A DNA stretch of 64,000 bases from DAOPXV01 sp964551445 (lineage in GTDB: Bacteria; Muiribacteriota; UBA9980), in NCBI GenBank assembly GCA_964551445.1, contig CAZKCG010000002.1:1-64000 (forward strand), in the 5' to 3' direction. The notes below the pieces were generated by a model that ran no database searches, had not been told where the DNA came from, and saw nothing but the letters and a program-made list of their open reading frames with translations. This document shows, piece by piece, positions 34,320 to 44,452 of this stretch; positions within the stretch are counted from its first letter, which is position 1, and every line of letters starts with the position of its first letter. A program made the position numbers and the translations under genes.

Positions 34320-34347
34320 AAAAATTCATTTCGGGAGAAAATACAAG

Positions 34348-34389
34348 AAAGAGCCTTGACCGTGCTTATGGATCGAGGCTCTTTTTTTA
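34348..34389 (+). terminator. rho-independent terminator
   Basis: 12-bp stem (AAAGAGCCTTGA with TCGAGGCTCTTT, one G-T pair), then a run of T. Second of two stacked terminators. Confidence 0.8.
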
Positions 34390-34425
34390 TTGTAGATATT
34401 TGTTATCAGGACTGTTATTTAAGAT

Positions 34426-34483
34426 GAATTCAAATTTTCCGACGCTGAAGGATGCTCGAATTTTACCGCTGGATTTAGATATC
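34426..34483 (+). repeat. dispersed intergenic repeat, copy F (3' module only)
   Basis: Starts GAATTCAAATTTTCCGACGC, contains CTCGAATTTTACCGCTGGA and ends TTAGATATC, aligning with copy C over its whole length. The remaining bases of the 34278-34718 gap hold two terminators and a promoter but no gene. Confidence 0.65.
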
Positions 34484-34642
34484 GGCCGGAATGTGCAAAA
34501 AAGTTTATTTCCAGGCCATGCCTCAAAAAAAGAACGTAAAATTATTTGAAAAACGATCTGATGTTAGATTAAAATTAAGTAATTTAGCTCAAGATCTCAG
34601 CGTATGCCAATTGTTAAAACAACGGCATGCGCCAAAATAATT

Positions 34643-34671
34643 TTGACAGGCGCGTTAAATTTTGATAAAAT
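34643..34671 (+). promoter_or_regulatory. sigma70-type promoter of the GT-C-like gene
   Basis: TTGACA (34643-34648), 17-bp spacer, TAAAAT (34666-34671); the likely start codon is at 34719. Confidence 0.7.
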
Positions 34672-34718
34672 AAGGTCTATCGCTGAATCCGGTTCAGATC
34701 CCGTTCCGGAGACGCCAA

Positions 34719-36639
34719 ATGAAAAGCGGTTTTTGATCGCCTTGAAACGGAGCCATTTATTAATAGAATATTACTTTCGCGCATCTTAAAATTACTGCTC
34801 ATAGCGTCGCTTGTTTACGCGCCCAGCCTTCTGACGGGGATAGTCAACGACGACGCTTTCAATATTTATAACGCGAGCCGCTCGGGTTGGTCATTGTCAG
34901 AACTTTCGCGCGCTTTCGTTATCGATCCGCACAGCTTTCACGACGGCATCGTTCCCGACTGCCTCGGCCAGACAACCAGATATTTCAGGCCGATTATCAT
35001 GGCGTCCTTCAAGCTCGACACGGTCCTTTTCGGAAATAACTTTAATCTGTACCATCTTCAAAACATTCTGCTTGCGCTATGCACGGCTTTGATGGTCTAT
35101 ATTCTCGCCCGCAAACTCCTGCCGGACGAACCGGCCGCATATCTTGCGTCGATCCTTTTCATTTTCTGCCCCGCCAATTTTTTCACCGTTTACTGGATAT
35201 CCGCACGCACAGATCTTTTGTGCGTTTTTTTTATGATGATCTCGCTGCTTTTGTTTATCAGGTTTATTGAATATTCAAAAAAGATACATTATTACCCGAC
35301 GCTTTCTCTGGCTCTCGTGTTTTATCTTTTGTCGCTTCTGGCAAAAGAAGGTTCCGTGATGATGCCGTTTTTTATATTTCTGATCTCGCGCCATTTAATA
35401 GCCGAACGCGACGCGGCCGATGAAAAAATTGCTTTAGCAGCCGTTGAAAACAAAGCAGCCGTTGCTGAAAATACTTTCGCCGCAGCCGGAACTCCCCTCG
35501 CCGGCGCCGGTAAAAAAGTCGCTCTCACTTCCGCGCTTTACGCTTTCGCTTATCTTCTGGTATTCGCGGCCTATTTTTTCGTCAGGACATGCGTACTGGG
35601 CGGGATACACTATCCGGCGATCAATTTTTACAGCTTCCCCGTGGACGATCCGCTGGTCATATATTTCGCGATCCAAAAGTACGTGTGGATGTTTCTAACC
35701 ATGACTTTTTTCGTGACGCCGTTCCCGATAAAAATGTTTTTTTACAGTCCAACCTATAATGTGATATTTATCATTGCCATGGTGTTTTCAATATGGGTTT
35801 TTGGAAAACTTTCGCGGCCTCTGAAAAACTCAAATATTTCAAAACTTTTATTACTGCTTACGGTTTTATCTTTCGTCCCGACGCTTCCGCTCCTGCCGGG
35901 TCCGCACTATTGTTATATCCCTTCGATATTTTACTGCATGCTCATCGCCATGTATCTGCGATATAAATATCACGGTGAAATTTTGGAAGCGGAGGAGAAC
36001 GGCGTTATAAAATACCGTGTTGAGGCTTCGGTCGACGAATATGGCCCGGCTTATCCGAAGGCCAAAAAAGCGTATTTGGCTGTTTACGCTTTCGCTGGTT
36101 TTTTATCCGCGGCGATACTTCTGGCGCTTTTCTATCTCGGCGGCGGATACAATCAAAGGGTCTGTGAAATAATTGAAAAAGCCGTTGATAAATACCATGC
36201 CTCGGACTATTTTAAGAAAACAAAAGAGCCGCCTGAAATTTATCTTTTCGACGTCGGCGGACCGCCGATGATGTTCGACGAGTTCCGGTTCCGGCACCCG
36301 GATAAGAAAGAATTCAAGGGTTTTATTGTTAATGTCGGCGCGTTGACAAGGTCCATTGTCTCGATCGGCACAGGCGAAGTTACAGTGACGGCCGCCGGGA
36401 TGCCTCTTTTTTCAGGTTATATCGAAGAGTTCGCCAATTCCGGAAAATTTGAGTTTGTCGCCGGCAAAAACTTTAGATGCGATCATTATGTGATGCGCGT
36501 GGAAAAAACCGCCAAAAATTCATGGACGCAAAATACCGGAATATCTGAATTCAAGCTCATTTTTAATGAAAAGACAAGCGCGCCGGAGCGGAGAATATAT
36601 CTCGACGTTTATCGGGGGACGATGAGCGGGGCGCTGTGA
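34719..36639 (+). CDS. multi-spanning GT-C-like membrane protein with apparent 5' frameshift
   Basis: About 640 residues, some 10 hydrophobic segments, a cytoplasmic Ala-rich loop near the middle and a C-terminal soluble domain of about 170 residues. The N-terminal LLTGIVNDDAFNIYNASR and later FRPIIM, VYWISARTDLL and LLAKEGSVMM resemble GT-C/PMT-type glycosyltransferases that work on lipid-linked sugars; the Asp-Asp pair is the usual catalytic site. The membrane frame is open from 34723 with no start codon, while ATG 34719 (CGGAG 8 bases upstream) enters it only if the 5-T run at 34729-34733 is one base shorter. So either the sequence has an indel error or the gene is shifted off. Initiation at TTG 34894 would cut off the Asp-Asp region. 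Confidence 0.7.
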
Positions 36640-36679
36640 TCTGCGCTTTTTGAACATTGAAAGAAGAGGATAATTTCTT

Positions 36680-36708
36680 TTGCAAAATTTATTTACTTTC
36701 TGTATAAT
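36680..36708 (+). promoter_or_regulatory. sigma70-type promoter of the histidine-kinase gene
   Basis: TTGCAA, 17-bp spacer, TATAAT (36703-36708), 110 bp before the start codon. Confidence 0.55.
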
Positions 36709-36817
36709 ATGAAAAAGCTTATAAGTTAAGTGTATCGAAATGAGTTATATATTATCTACATTTCGACATTATATGGTTGGAAAGGGATAAAAGCTTGAAA
36801 AGGGATCGGGGTAACTT

Positions 36818-39800
36818 ATGAATATTCATGAAATGAGCCGCGAACAACTGATCGCTGAGGTTGAAAGGCTGACCGGTCTTGTGGAAACGCTTTCATCGCG
36901 TGATTTTTCAAGACTTCAGGACGGGATATTAAATAACGTTCAGGGCGCCGTCATGGCGACCGACACGGACATGAAAATAATATACTGGAACCGCTATTCC
37001 GAGATAATGCACCAGTATAAGGCCGAGGAAGTTCTCGGAAAAAATATTATCGATATCAGAGTGCCGCCCGAAAATCGTGAAAAGGCGAAGGCTGTCACTG
37101 CCAGCTTAATTGAAAAAGACTATCTGGAAGGCGAGTTCGAGTCCGTCAGAAAAGATGGTTCGCGTTTTCCCACATACATAAGGACGACAGCGATAAAGGA
37201 CCGCTCAGGAAAAGTTATCGGATTTGTCGGCATCCATGTCGATATAACCGATAGGAAAAAGGCTGAAGCCGAGATCAAAGATCTCGCTTCAGACCTTGAA
37301 ATGAAAGTGACGGAAATACAGGATAGATACGAAACGGCATGCGAAATGCTGAAAAAGGAAGCCGCCGGGCGCCGTCGATCCGAAGAAATGCTTCGCGAAA
37401 GCGAAGAAAGCATGAGGCTTTTGCTTGACAATCTTCCGATGCACGTCGGCGTCATTTCGAAGGGAAAATATTTTATCTGGAATAAATTTTCCGAAAAAAT
37501 GTTCGGTTATAAGAGCGCCGAGGTTATCGGAAAAATGTCTCCCGTCGATATGCATGTTTCGGAAGAGGCCGCCGCTGACGTTATCCGGCAGGCTTCTTCC
37601 AGAGGCAAATATGACGCCGAGGTCATGCTGAAAAGAAAAGATTCGACGGAGTTTCCCGCGCACCTCGTGGTCGTTCCCGCTCATCCGGACGCTTCCGGGG
37701 ACGGGGTCTTTTACGGGATCGCCATGGACACGACAATGATCAGGCATTCCGAATCGCGGCTTCGCGAAAGCGAGTCGACCTTGAGGGCTATATTGAATTC
37801 GTCCAAAGAGTCAATCCTTCTGGTGGACAGGTCGGGAAATATAGTCGAGATCAACAATGCGAGCGTGAAAAAAATAGGCCTTGCGCGCGAAGCAATTATT
37901 GGACGGAACGTTTCGGAATTCGGGCCGCCCGAAGACCATGAAGTGAATTGGAGACATTTTGAAAAAGTTATTAACAGCGGAACGGCCCAAAAATTTGAAG
38001 GGTTTAATCACGGCCGCATATGTGAATATTCTTTTTATCCGGCAGTTTCAGAAGACGGTTCCGTCAGCGCCGTCGCCGCATACATCACGGATGTGACCGA
38101 AAAGCGCGAGTTCGAGGAAAAACTTCGCATATCCGAACAAAATTACAGATCGATATTTGAATCGGTCGATGTTCCGATCCTCATCAGCGATTATGAGTGC
38201 GCGCTGGTTTTTGACGCGAACCGTTCCGCGTATGAATATTTTGGAGTGAATTCGCCGGAATTTTTCAACAGGCCGGATTTCTGGAGAGGCATGAACCCGC
38301 CGTTTTCATATGAGGACGGCCTTGAAAAATGGGCCTCGGTCAAAATCGGCGGACCGCAGCATTTTGAATGGCTGACAAGGAACTCGAAAGGCGAAATGCG
38401 CTGGGTCGAAGTATTCGTCAAGATCGTTGAGATAGGCGGGAAAAAGACATTTATTTCAATGTTTTACGATATCCATGAACGCAAGACGTTCATCGAGGCA
38501 TTGAAGGCGAGCCATGCCGAAACTCGCAAAAGCGACGAGATCTACAGGACGCTCGCTGAGTCGGCCGATCAAATGATCTTTATGATCGACGGGTCAGGAA
38601 TTATCAAATACGTAAACCAGTTCGCCGCTAAATCCTACGGCCTTGCCGCCTGCGAGATCATCGGCCGGAAACATGACGATCTGTTTACGCCCGAGATCGC
38701 GCAGCGCCATAACGCTCAGATCAAAAAAGTTTTCGAAACCGGAAAGCCTATATATAGCTATGACCGTATGGAAAGGATGAAAAATCCCGACAGGATCATA
38801 TGGATAGACGCTATGCTCGTTCCGGTAAGGGACGATGAGGGAAATGTCCTGGCGGTTATAGGAATATCGCGCGATATAACGGAGAGGAAAAAGCTCAACG
38901 AGGAGATCATCCGTTCTTCCAAACTCGAATCTCTGGGCACGCTCGCGGGCGGCATTGCTCACGATTTCAACAACGTTTTGATGGGTATTATTGGAAATCT
39001 AGCTATGGCTAAGAAGCGCGCGCCTGAAGACGAGAAACTTTATATAAACCTGCAGCGCGCGGAAAAAATAGCGTATAAGGCGAAAAATCTGACCGAACAG
39101 CTGATAACATTTTCACGCGGCGGCGCTCCGGTTAAAAAAACTATGTCCTTGAGCGAACTGATCAGGGAAACCGCCCTGTTCGCGACGACAGGCTCGAACG
39201 TCGAATGCGTGTTTTCGCTTGCGGAAGATCTCTGGCCGGTTGAAGTCGATGAAGGCCAGATCACACAGGTTTTCACGAATATTGTTATAAATTCGCAACA
39301 GGCGATGCCGGACGGCGGAAATATCGTGATCAGGGGCGAAAATATTCTGGCGGAGTTGGAAAGATCGGCAATGGCTCCGGCCGGAAAATATGTCAGTATT
39401 TCTTTTTCTGATTCCGGCTGCGGAATCTCGCTGGAAGACATGCCGCGGATATTCGACCCGTTCTTTTCAAAAAAGGAAACCGGAAAAGGGCTCGGACTGG
39501 CTACGGCCTATTCCATCATTAAAAGGCATTCGGGCACGATCAAAGTAGAATCTGATAACCGCGGCACAACAGTTACGGTTTGGCTTCCGGCGGCTGACGG
39601 CTCGCTGACGCAGGAAAAAAATCCAATAAAAACATCGCGCTCGGAATTTTTCGGCTGCCGGGTCCTGGTGATGGACGACGACGAAGCCGTTCTTTTTCCG
39701 ATCTGTGATATGCTCGCCGACCTTGGATGTATCGTCCGGTCTGCGATTAACGGCGAACAGGCTTACGAAGAATTTGAACATTGTTTAAGCCATGGGTCTC

Positions 39801-40039
39801 CTTTTGATGTCGTCATACTGGATCTGGTCGTAAAAGGCGGCATGGGCGGTCTGGAAACATTTAAAAAGATCAGGGAAATCAATAAAGACGCCAGCGTCGT
39901 TGTTTCAAGCGGTTATTCGAATGATCCCGTAATAGCTAATTATAAAGACTATGGTTTCTGCGGAGCGCTGATCAAGCCATACCGCCAGGAACAGGTGTAC
40001 GAAATTCTTCAAGACTATGGAATTTTAAAGAAAGAATAA
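36818..40039 (+). CDS. soluble hybrid histidine kinase with five PAS domains and a receiver
   Basis: 1,073 residues, no membrane segment, so a cytoplasmic sensor. Order: PAS1 at about 35-145, a coiled coil to 200, PAS2 about 205-320, PAS3 about 325-445, PAS4 about 450-565, PAS5 about 575-695, HisKA with the phospho-His in GGIAHDFNNVLMG (about 715), HATPase with N box NIVINSQQAMPDGG, DSGCGI and GKGLGLAT, and a C-terminal receiver (acid pocket VMDDDEAV, phospho-Asp in VILDLVVKG). The HDFNN form puts it with NtrB-like hybrid kinases. No separate response regulator adjoins it, so output may pass by phosphorelay to a distant Hpt protein. Confidence 0.92.
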   Translation: MNIHEMSREQLIAEVERLTGLVETLSSRDFSRLQDGILNNVQGAVMATDTDMKIIYWNRYSEIMHQYKAEEVLGKNIIDIRVPPENREKAKAVTASLIEKDYLEGEFESVRKDGSRFPTYIRTTAIKDRSGKVIGFVGIHVDITDRKKAEAEIKDLASDLEMKVTEIQDRYETACEMLKKEAAGRRRSEEMLRESEESMRLLLDNLPMHVGVISKGKYFIWNKFSEKMFGYKSAEVIGKMSPVDMHVSEEAAADVIRQASSRGKYDAEVMLKRKDSTEFPAHLVVVPAHPDASGDGVFYGIAMDTTMIRHSESRLRESESTLRAILNSSKESILLVDRSGNIVEINNASVKKIGLAREAIIGRNVSEFGPPEDHEVNWRHFEKVINSGTAQKFEGFNHGRICEYSFYPAVSEDGSVSAVAAYITDVTEKREFEEKLRISEQNYRSIFESVDVPILISDYECALVFDANRSAYEYFGVNSPEFFNRPDFWRGMNPPFSYEDGLEKWASVKIGGPQHFEWLTRNSKGEMRWVEVFVKIVEIGGKKTFISMFYDIHERKTFIEALKASHAETRKSDEIYRTLAESADQMIFMIDGSGIIKYVNQFAAKSYGLAACEIIGRKHDDLFTPEIAQRHNAQIKKVFETGKPIYSYDRMERMKNPDRIIWIDAMLVPVRDDEGNVLAVIGISRDITERKKLNEEIIRSSKLESLGTLAGGIAHDFNNVLMGIIGNLAMAKKRAPEDEKLYINLQRAEKIAYKAKNLTEQLITFSRGGAPVKKTMSLSELIRETALFATTGSNVECVFSLAEDLWPVEVDEGQITQVFTNIVINSQQAMPDGGNIVIRGENILAELERSAMAPAGKYVSISFSDSGCGISLEDMPRIFDPFFSKKETGKGLGLATAYSIIKRHSGTIKVESDNRGTTVTVWLPAADGSLTQEKNPIKTSRSEFFGCRVLVMDDDEAVLFPICDMLADLGCIVRSAINGEQAYEEFEHCLSHGSPFDVVILDLVVKGGMGGLETFKKIREINKDASVVVSSGYSNDPVIANYKDYGFCGALIKPYRQEQVYEILQDYGILKKE

Positions 40040-40149
40040 CCAATTCTTAATCTTTTTAATTTTTCAGGGAACTTTTTTCTGAAACTATAGTATAATTAAA
40101 TAAATAAAGTTGAATTTTCATTTTTATAAAAATAAAGGGAGGCTTCCAT

Positions 40150-41289
40150 ATGAAGAAAACCAGATCAATATTAACCGCCATTTTGGCTTTTTCTATCGTT
40201 TTTTCATTCTGTACATCGTCTTTTTCGCAGTCGACGATCAATGACCTCAACAAAAAAATAAACTCGGGCGAGGTCAAGACCGGTACCAGTGCTTCCGCTG
40301 ATTCATCATCCTCGGCCGCCTCGAGCTCATCCACAATGCTCGATTCGACGGGCCCTAACGGCTATGACGGTTCCGGCAACAACAGCTGCGGCCAGTACGC
40401 TACAAGCACCGTATTTAATTTTTACGGCCTCGATGAAACATATCCCGTAACTATCGCGAACATGAACCCGACCGGCAGCTTCACCGCTCCCGACCGCATA
40501 GTCGACTATTGGAAACAGCACGGCATCGCCGCCGGCTATAAAAATAAAGCCAGCCTCGACGATATTAAAAAACAGTTAGATTCAGGCAATCCCGCTGTCT
40601 GCATGGTTGACGCCGATGGTTCGGGCCACTGGATCACCATTATCGGCTACAACAAGAACGCCGACGGTTCGATCAAAAGCTTCGTAATGCGCGACTCGTT
40701 CTGGGGCGTTCATTCCAACAAGGAAATGCCCGTCGCCGAATTCGAAAGGCGCTGGACCAAACCTTTGAAACCCACAAATGCCGCTCTCGGCGTCGTTCTC
40801 GACTACGATCACCTGCTTATAACCCCGAAAGGCAAAGATACCGCGGGGAAAAGGATAACGGATGTTCTCAATCTGCCCAACAATTTCAGCACCGCGGTGA
40901 ACGATCAGATCGCTAACGGCGCTAACCAGCTCTGCCTCGGTCTCGGTCAGGACCTCACCAAACTCAAAAGCATAAAAGATTTCGATTTCAAAAAGGTCAA
41001 TGTCGCGCGCACTTTATTCGGCGCGGCGGAAGTTCTTACAGCTCTTCCTCAGAAACTGCTGTTAGGGATCCCGGGTTCCGCTCTCCAGGACGGCGGCAGC
41101 GCGATCAGGAACTGGGGCTCTACTATGTCTAAAAAAGGCGGAACGCTTGATAAGATCGTCGGCGGAGCCGCAACTGGCGTCGGAACAGCGGTCAACGCGG
41201 TCGGTAAAGGCGTTTCGGCCGTCGGCAACGCCGTATCGTCGGTCGTCGACAGCGGCTTCAAAGGCCTCAGAAAGGTTTTCGGCTGGTAA
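40150..41289 (+). CDS. exported C39-like cysteine peptidase
   Basis: 379 residues with a signal peptide (about 1-27) and GGGAGG upstream. A Ser/Ala-rich linker at 45-65 precedes a peptidase_C39_2-type domain: Cys80 in NNSCGQYATSTVFNFYG, His160 in GSGHWITIIGYN and Asp182 in RDSFWG complete a papain-like triad. The C-terminal 100 residues end in a Gly/Ala/Val-rich hydrophobic repeat (ATGVGTAVNAVGKGVSAVG) that may contact a membrane or an effector. No ABC transporter adjoins, so it is not a classic bacteriocin-exporter C39 domain. A TATAAT box is at 40091 with a poor -35. Confidence 0.8.
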   Translation: MKKTRSILTAILAFSIVFSFCTSSFSQSTINDLNKKINSGEVKTGTSASADSSSSAASSSSTMLDSTGPNGYDGSGNNSCGQYATSTVFNFYGLDETYPVTIANMNPTGSFTAPDRIVDYWKQHGIAAGYKNKASLDDIKKQLDSGNPAVCMVDADGSGHWITIIGYNKNADGSIKSFVMRDSFWGVHSNKEMPVAEFERRWTKPLKPTNAALGVVLDYDHLLITPKGKDTAGKRITDVLNLPNNFSTAVNDQIANGANQLCLGLGQDLTKLKSIKDFDFKKVNVARTLFGAAEVLTALPQKLLLGIPGSALQDGGSAIRNWGSTMSKKGGTLDKIVGGAATGVGTAVNAVGKGVSAVGNAVSSVVDSGFKGLRKVFGW

Positions 41290-41337
41290 GAACCCGTTAA
41301 GATATAATTCTTTACAAAAAATAACTTGATCAGTTTT

Positions 41338-41380
41338 AGATACGCCCTTGTCGAGATTTATCGATAAGGGCGTATCTTTT
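41338..41380. terminator. long bidirectional terminator
   Basis: A hairpin of up to 19 bp with GATACGCCCTT/AAGGGCGTATC outer stem, T runs on both sides, between convergent genes. Confidence 0.85.
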
Positions 41381-41419
41381 AGAATGCTTGAATTTCCATG
41401 GCGGCTTTCTCGTTTTTTT

Positions 41420-41495
41420 TCGGGTTGAGCTTTTACCTGTTTTTACTGCTTTTATGTCAGTCCGGGCGCGGCGCCGTCAAAGCGGTTTTTTCACA
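41420..41495 (+). repeat. dispersed intergenic repeat, copy D (divergent 5' module)
   Basis: TCGGGTTGAGCTTTTACCTG at the left and GCCGTCAAAGCGGTTTTTTC at the right match the 5' module of copies A-C. The 3' module is absent; the next gene ends 26 bp further. Confidence 0.45.
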
Positions 41496-41521
41496 CATTG
41501 AGTGTTCGGGCGGCCGCGTTC

Positions 41522-43156
41522 TTATTTTCGCGCTTTGATCAATTTCGACGGCCTGCCGCCCGACGCGCCGGTGAGCTTGCCGGATTCGACCGATAAAACG
41601 CCGTTCACCAGAAGATATATAACGCCTTCGGAATATAGTTCGCGGTTCTGGTATGTTGCGCGGTCGGTAAAACTTTTAAGGTCTATGACGGCGATATCGG
41701 CGAAGTTGCCCGGCGCGATCATTCCGCGGCCTTTCAGGTTGAATTTTTTCGCCGGAAGCGAGGTCATGGAACGGATAGCGTCGTTCACGCTCATGAGTTT
41801 TTCCTCGATCGCGTATTTTCTTATCTTGTGCGGAAAGCATCCGTAAAATCTTGGATGAGGCGACATTCCAGGCTTGAATACGGTGTAGCCGTCGGAAACG
41901 GTGAAGACATAATCGTGCGGCATGTTGCCCCTGTTGATCTCTTCGCTGATCTCGAAGAAAAGCGCGTAAGGCGCGCCCGGCATGCAGCAAAGATCGACGT
42001 AAGCATCGGCCGGGGTGCAGTTCTGCATTTTCGCTATATCGGCGACGGTCTTGTTCTCATACCGCTTTTCGGCCGGACAGAAAGTGATCATGATCTTTTC
42101 CGGGGCGAGGAAGGAAAAGATCCTTTCGGCCTCTTTTTTTAAAATGAGCCGGCCTTTTTGGGTTTTGTATTTATCGTTTACCCCTGTCGCGGTTTTGAAT
42201 TCATCCGCGAGCCGGTATGAAATAATGGCGTATCCGGCTTCATAAGGGTGCTGATCGCATGTTATGTCTATCCCTTCGCGCCGGGCTTTTTCTATCAGGC
42301 CATACATCTGTTTCGCTTCGACGCCGTTCCACGGAAGGTTAAGCTGGATATGCGAGATATGCACAGGCGCTTTCGCGCGTCTTCCGATCTCGATAGTTTC
42401 TTTTATCGCCGTCAACACGCCCGGCACTCCGTTTTTATCGATAGCTCCGGTATTATCGCGGATATGCGCGTCGTATATTCCGCCGTATTTATTGACGACC
42501 TTCACTATCTCGACGAGTTCGCCGGTTGTCGTAAAGCAATCCGGCGCGTATTCGAGGCCGACCGAAACGCCGATAGCGCCTTTTTTCATCTCTTGTTCCA
42601 CGCTTGCTTTGAGGCTTTCAAGCTGGCCCGCCGTCAGTTCGCGGGGTTGGTCCTGGCCGAAAAGTTTGGTCCTGATCTCGCCGTAAGGTATCAGGTGATA
42701 AACATTGGTCCCGTATCTTATGAGGCCGGCAAGGCCCAGCCAGCGGTCGGTTTCGGCGTAACCCTGGCCGCAGAGTCCCGTTACTATGGTCGTCACGCCC
42801 TGAGTGATATAATTGTAGTTTCCCTTCCAGGCCGGAATGAGGATCGACATATAACGCTTGTCGCCGGCTTTATTAAAAAGCATATCGGAATGATTGTGGA
42901 CGTCTATAAAGCCCGGCGTTACGATAAAACCGGAAGCCTTGATGACCCTTTTAGCCTTGGCTTTCGAAAGATCTCCGACGGCCGTGATCTTATCGGCGAC
43001 GATCCCTATATCGGTCACGCGCGGATCATTCGACGAACCGTCATAAACGGTACCTCCGGAGATTATAGTATCGAATCCGGCCGCAAGGGCCGCCGTTGAA
43101 CAGGTGAAAATGATGAACAGTGTGATGGAAACAACACCGGAAACAATTTTTTTCAT
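41522..43156 (-). CDS. exported N-acyl-D-amino-acid deacylase (D-aminoacylase-like amidohydrolase)
   Basis: 544 residues. Signal peptide at 1-26. Amidohydrolase fold: N-terminal beta domain (FDTIISGGTVYDGS), zinc motif GFIDVHNHSD, later YDAHIRDNTG, VHISHIQLN and DQHPYEAG, and the C-terminal NFADIAVIDL. This set is typical of N-acyl-D-amino-acid deacylases, which release D-amino acids; outside the cytoplasm it could act on peptidoglycan-derived acyl-D-amino acids. Start at 43156, AAGGAG 10 bases upstream; an extension to 43237 is spurious. The C-terminus shares about 26 bp spacing with repeat D. Confidence 0.88.
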   Translation of the reverse strand: MKKIVSGVVSITLFIIFTCSTAALAAGFDTIISGGTVYDGSSNDPRVTDIGIVADKITAVGDLSKAKAKRVIKASGFIVTPGFIDVHNHSDMLFNKAGDKRYMSILIPAWKGNYNYITQGVTTIVTGLCGQGYAETDRWLGLAGLIRYGTNVYHLIPYGEIRTKLFGQDQPRELTAGQLESLKASVEQEMKKGAIGVSVGLEYAPDCFTTTGELVEIVKVVNKYGGIYDAHIRDNTGAIDKNGVPGVLTAIKETIEIGRRAKAPVHISHIQLNLPWNGVEAKQMYGLIEKARREGIDITCDQHPYEAGYAIISYRLADEFKTATGVNDKYKTQKGRLILKKEAERIFSFLAPEKIMITFCPAEKRYENKTVADIAKMQNCTPADAYVDLCCMPGAPYALFFEISEEINRGNMPHDYVFTVSDGYTVFKPGMSPHPRFYGCFPHKIRKYAIEEKLMSVNDAIRSMTSLPAKKFNLKGRGMIAPGNFADIAVIDLKSFTDRATYQNRELYSEGVIYLLVNGVLSVESGKLTGASGGRPSKLIKARK

Positions 43157-43592
43157 TAGGTTTCTCCTTTTGGCCGTCTGCGGGACATCTTTTTTAAAGA
43201 TCGTCTTAAATATTCCCGTAACTAATGTTATACACAATTATCGATATTAATTCAAGACTTAATTTTATGCTCAGTAAAACATACCGGGCGTCAGTTTTTC
43301 CGTTGATAGCTCAATGTGAACGGAAGCTTATGTCTTTTTTTTACTGAACGTTTTGGATGTTTTTCTACCGGGTGATTTCCGTTTGTGGTGTGAAATTTTG
43401 AAATTTCTATAACGCTTTAACGCCGTTATGAAGTGTTTTCCGGCCAATTCATGTAAGAGATGGAAGAGACCCTGACTCAAAGATGTTTTGACACAGGCGG
43501 TAAAATTCTTGCAATGGCATCCGTGATAGTTTATAATAAGACCGGACAAAAATTTAAGAGCGTCGTGACCATATTTGAACGGTTGTGTGCTA
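43157..43592. other. intergenic region before nudC
   Basis: 436 bp between divergent genes without a supportable gene or recognised promoter. A single GCGGTAAAATTC at 43484 matches the reversed GAATTTTACCGC word of the dispersed repeat, without further similarity. Confidence 0.4.
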
Positions 43593-44420
43593 ATGGGAAG
43601 TAAAAAGGACTTATTTTTAAATACAATGCCGGCGGATATTTCAGGCGATCCATTTTTTCTCGTGTTCAACGCAGATAAATTGCTGGTGAAAAAAGATGAG
43701 AACTGCTATGGAATCGTTAAGTTCGCCGATATTTCAGATCTTATGGATGAAGTGAGGCCGTGCGGCATACATTTTATCGGAAACGATAACGGGACCGGGC
43801 ATTACTGCTCTTCGGCGCAAGCTTCATTTAAAATTGAAAAGCCGGGCTTTGAATTTTGCGATCTGAGAAGCCTTATGACGAGTCTGGACCAGCGTCAATT
43901 CGAGTTCGCATGCACCGCTTCGCAGATCCTGTATTGGGACAGGACCACGAAATTCTGCGGCGAATGCGGATCGGAAACGCGTCATTCGTTAGCCGAAAGG
44001 GCTAAAACCTGCGTTAGATGCAAGCGCGTCTTTTATCCCGCTATAACGCCCGCGATAATAGTGGCGGTAATGAAAGAAGAGAGGATGCTGCTTGCGCATA
44101 ATAAAAATTTCGCGGAAGGCGTTTACAGCCTTGTCGCCGGCTTCGTCGAACCTGGAGAAAGCCTTGAAGAGTGCGTCAGGCGCGAAGTTTTAGAGGAAAC
44201 AGGCATCAGGGCTTCGGATGTAAAATATTTCAAAAGCCAGCCGTGGCCGTTCCCGAGCTCGATGATGATAGGATTTACCGCGGTTTATGAAAGCGGGGAA
44301 ATAAAGCCCGACGGCGAAGAGATCACGCACGCCGGGTGGTTCGGCCGTGATGGACTGCCTTTGCTGCCCCGGCAGGGGAGCCTCTCGCGAAAGATAATTG
44401 ATACTTTGATGAAATTATAA
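43593..44420 (+). CDS. nudC: NADH pyrophosphatase / NAD-capped RNA hydrolase
   Basis: 275 residues. N-terminal alpha/beta domain, then a four-Cys zinc ribbon (CGECGSETRH...CVRCKRVFYP), then the Nudix box GFVEPGESLEECVRREVLEE, followed by the NudC signature SQPWPFPSSMM. It hydrolyses NADH to NMNH and AMP and may decap NAD-RNA. All key residues are intact. Start at 43593 is the first ATG; no strong ribosome site is visible and a TTG at 43575 is possible. The YwbE gene follows after 32 bp. Confidence 0.93.
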   Translation: MGSKKDLFLNTMPADISGDPFFLVFNADKLLVKKDENCYGIVKFADISDLMDEVRPCGIHFIGNDNGTGHYCSSAQASFKIEKPGFEFCDLRSLMTSLDQRQFEFACTASQILYWDRTTKFCGECGSETRHSLAERAKTCVRCKRVFYPAITPAIIVAVMKEERMLLAHNKNFAEGVYSLVAGFVEPGESLEECVRREVLEETGIRASDVKYFKSQPWPFPSSMMIGFTAVYESGEIKPDGEEITHAGWFGRDGLPLLPRQGSLSRKIIDTLMKL

Positions 44421-44452
44421 AATGACATCGGAGCTTTATTGAAAGGAATAAT

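Noticed and set aside
42248..43099. 283-codon ORF antisense to the D-aminoacylase
   Set aside because: Shadow frame of a gene with intact catalytic motifs.
43484..43495. Seventh copy of the dispersed repeat
   Set aside because: Only a 12-bp word matches in reverse; flanking sequence does not align.
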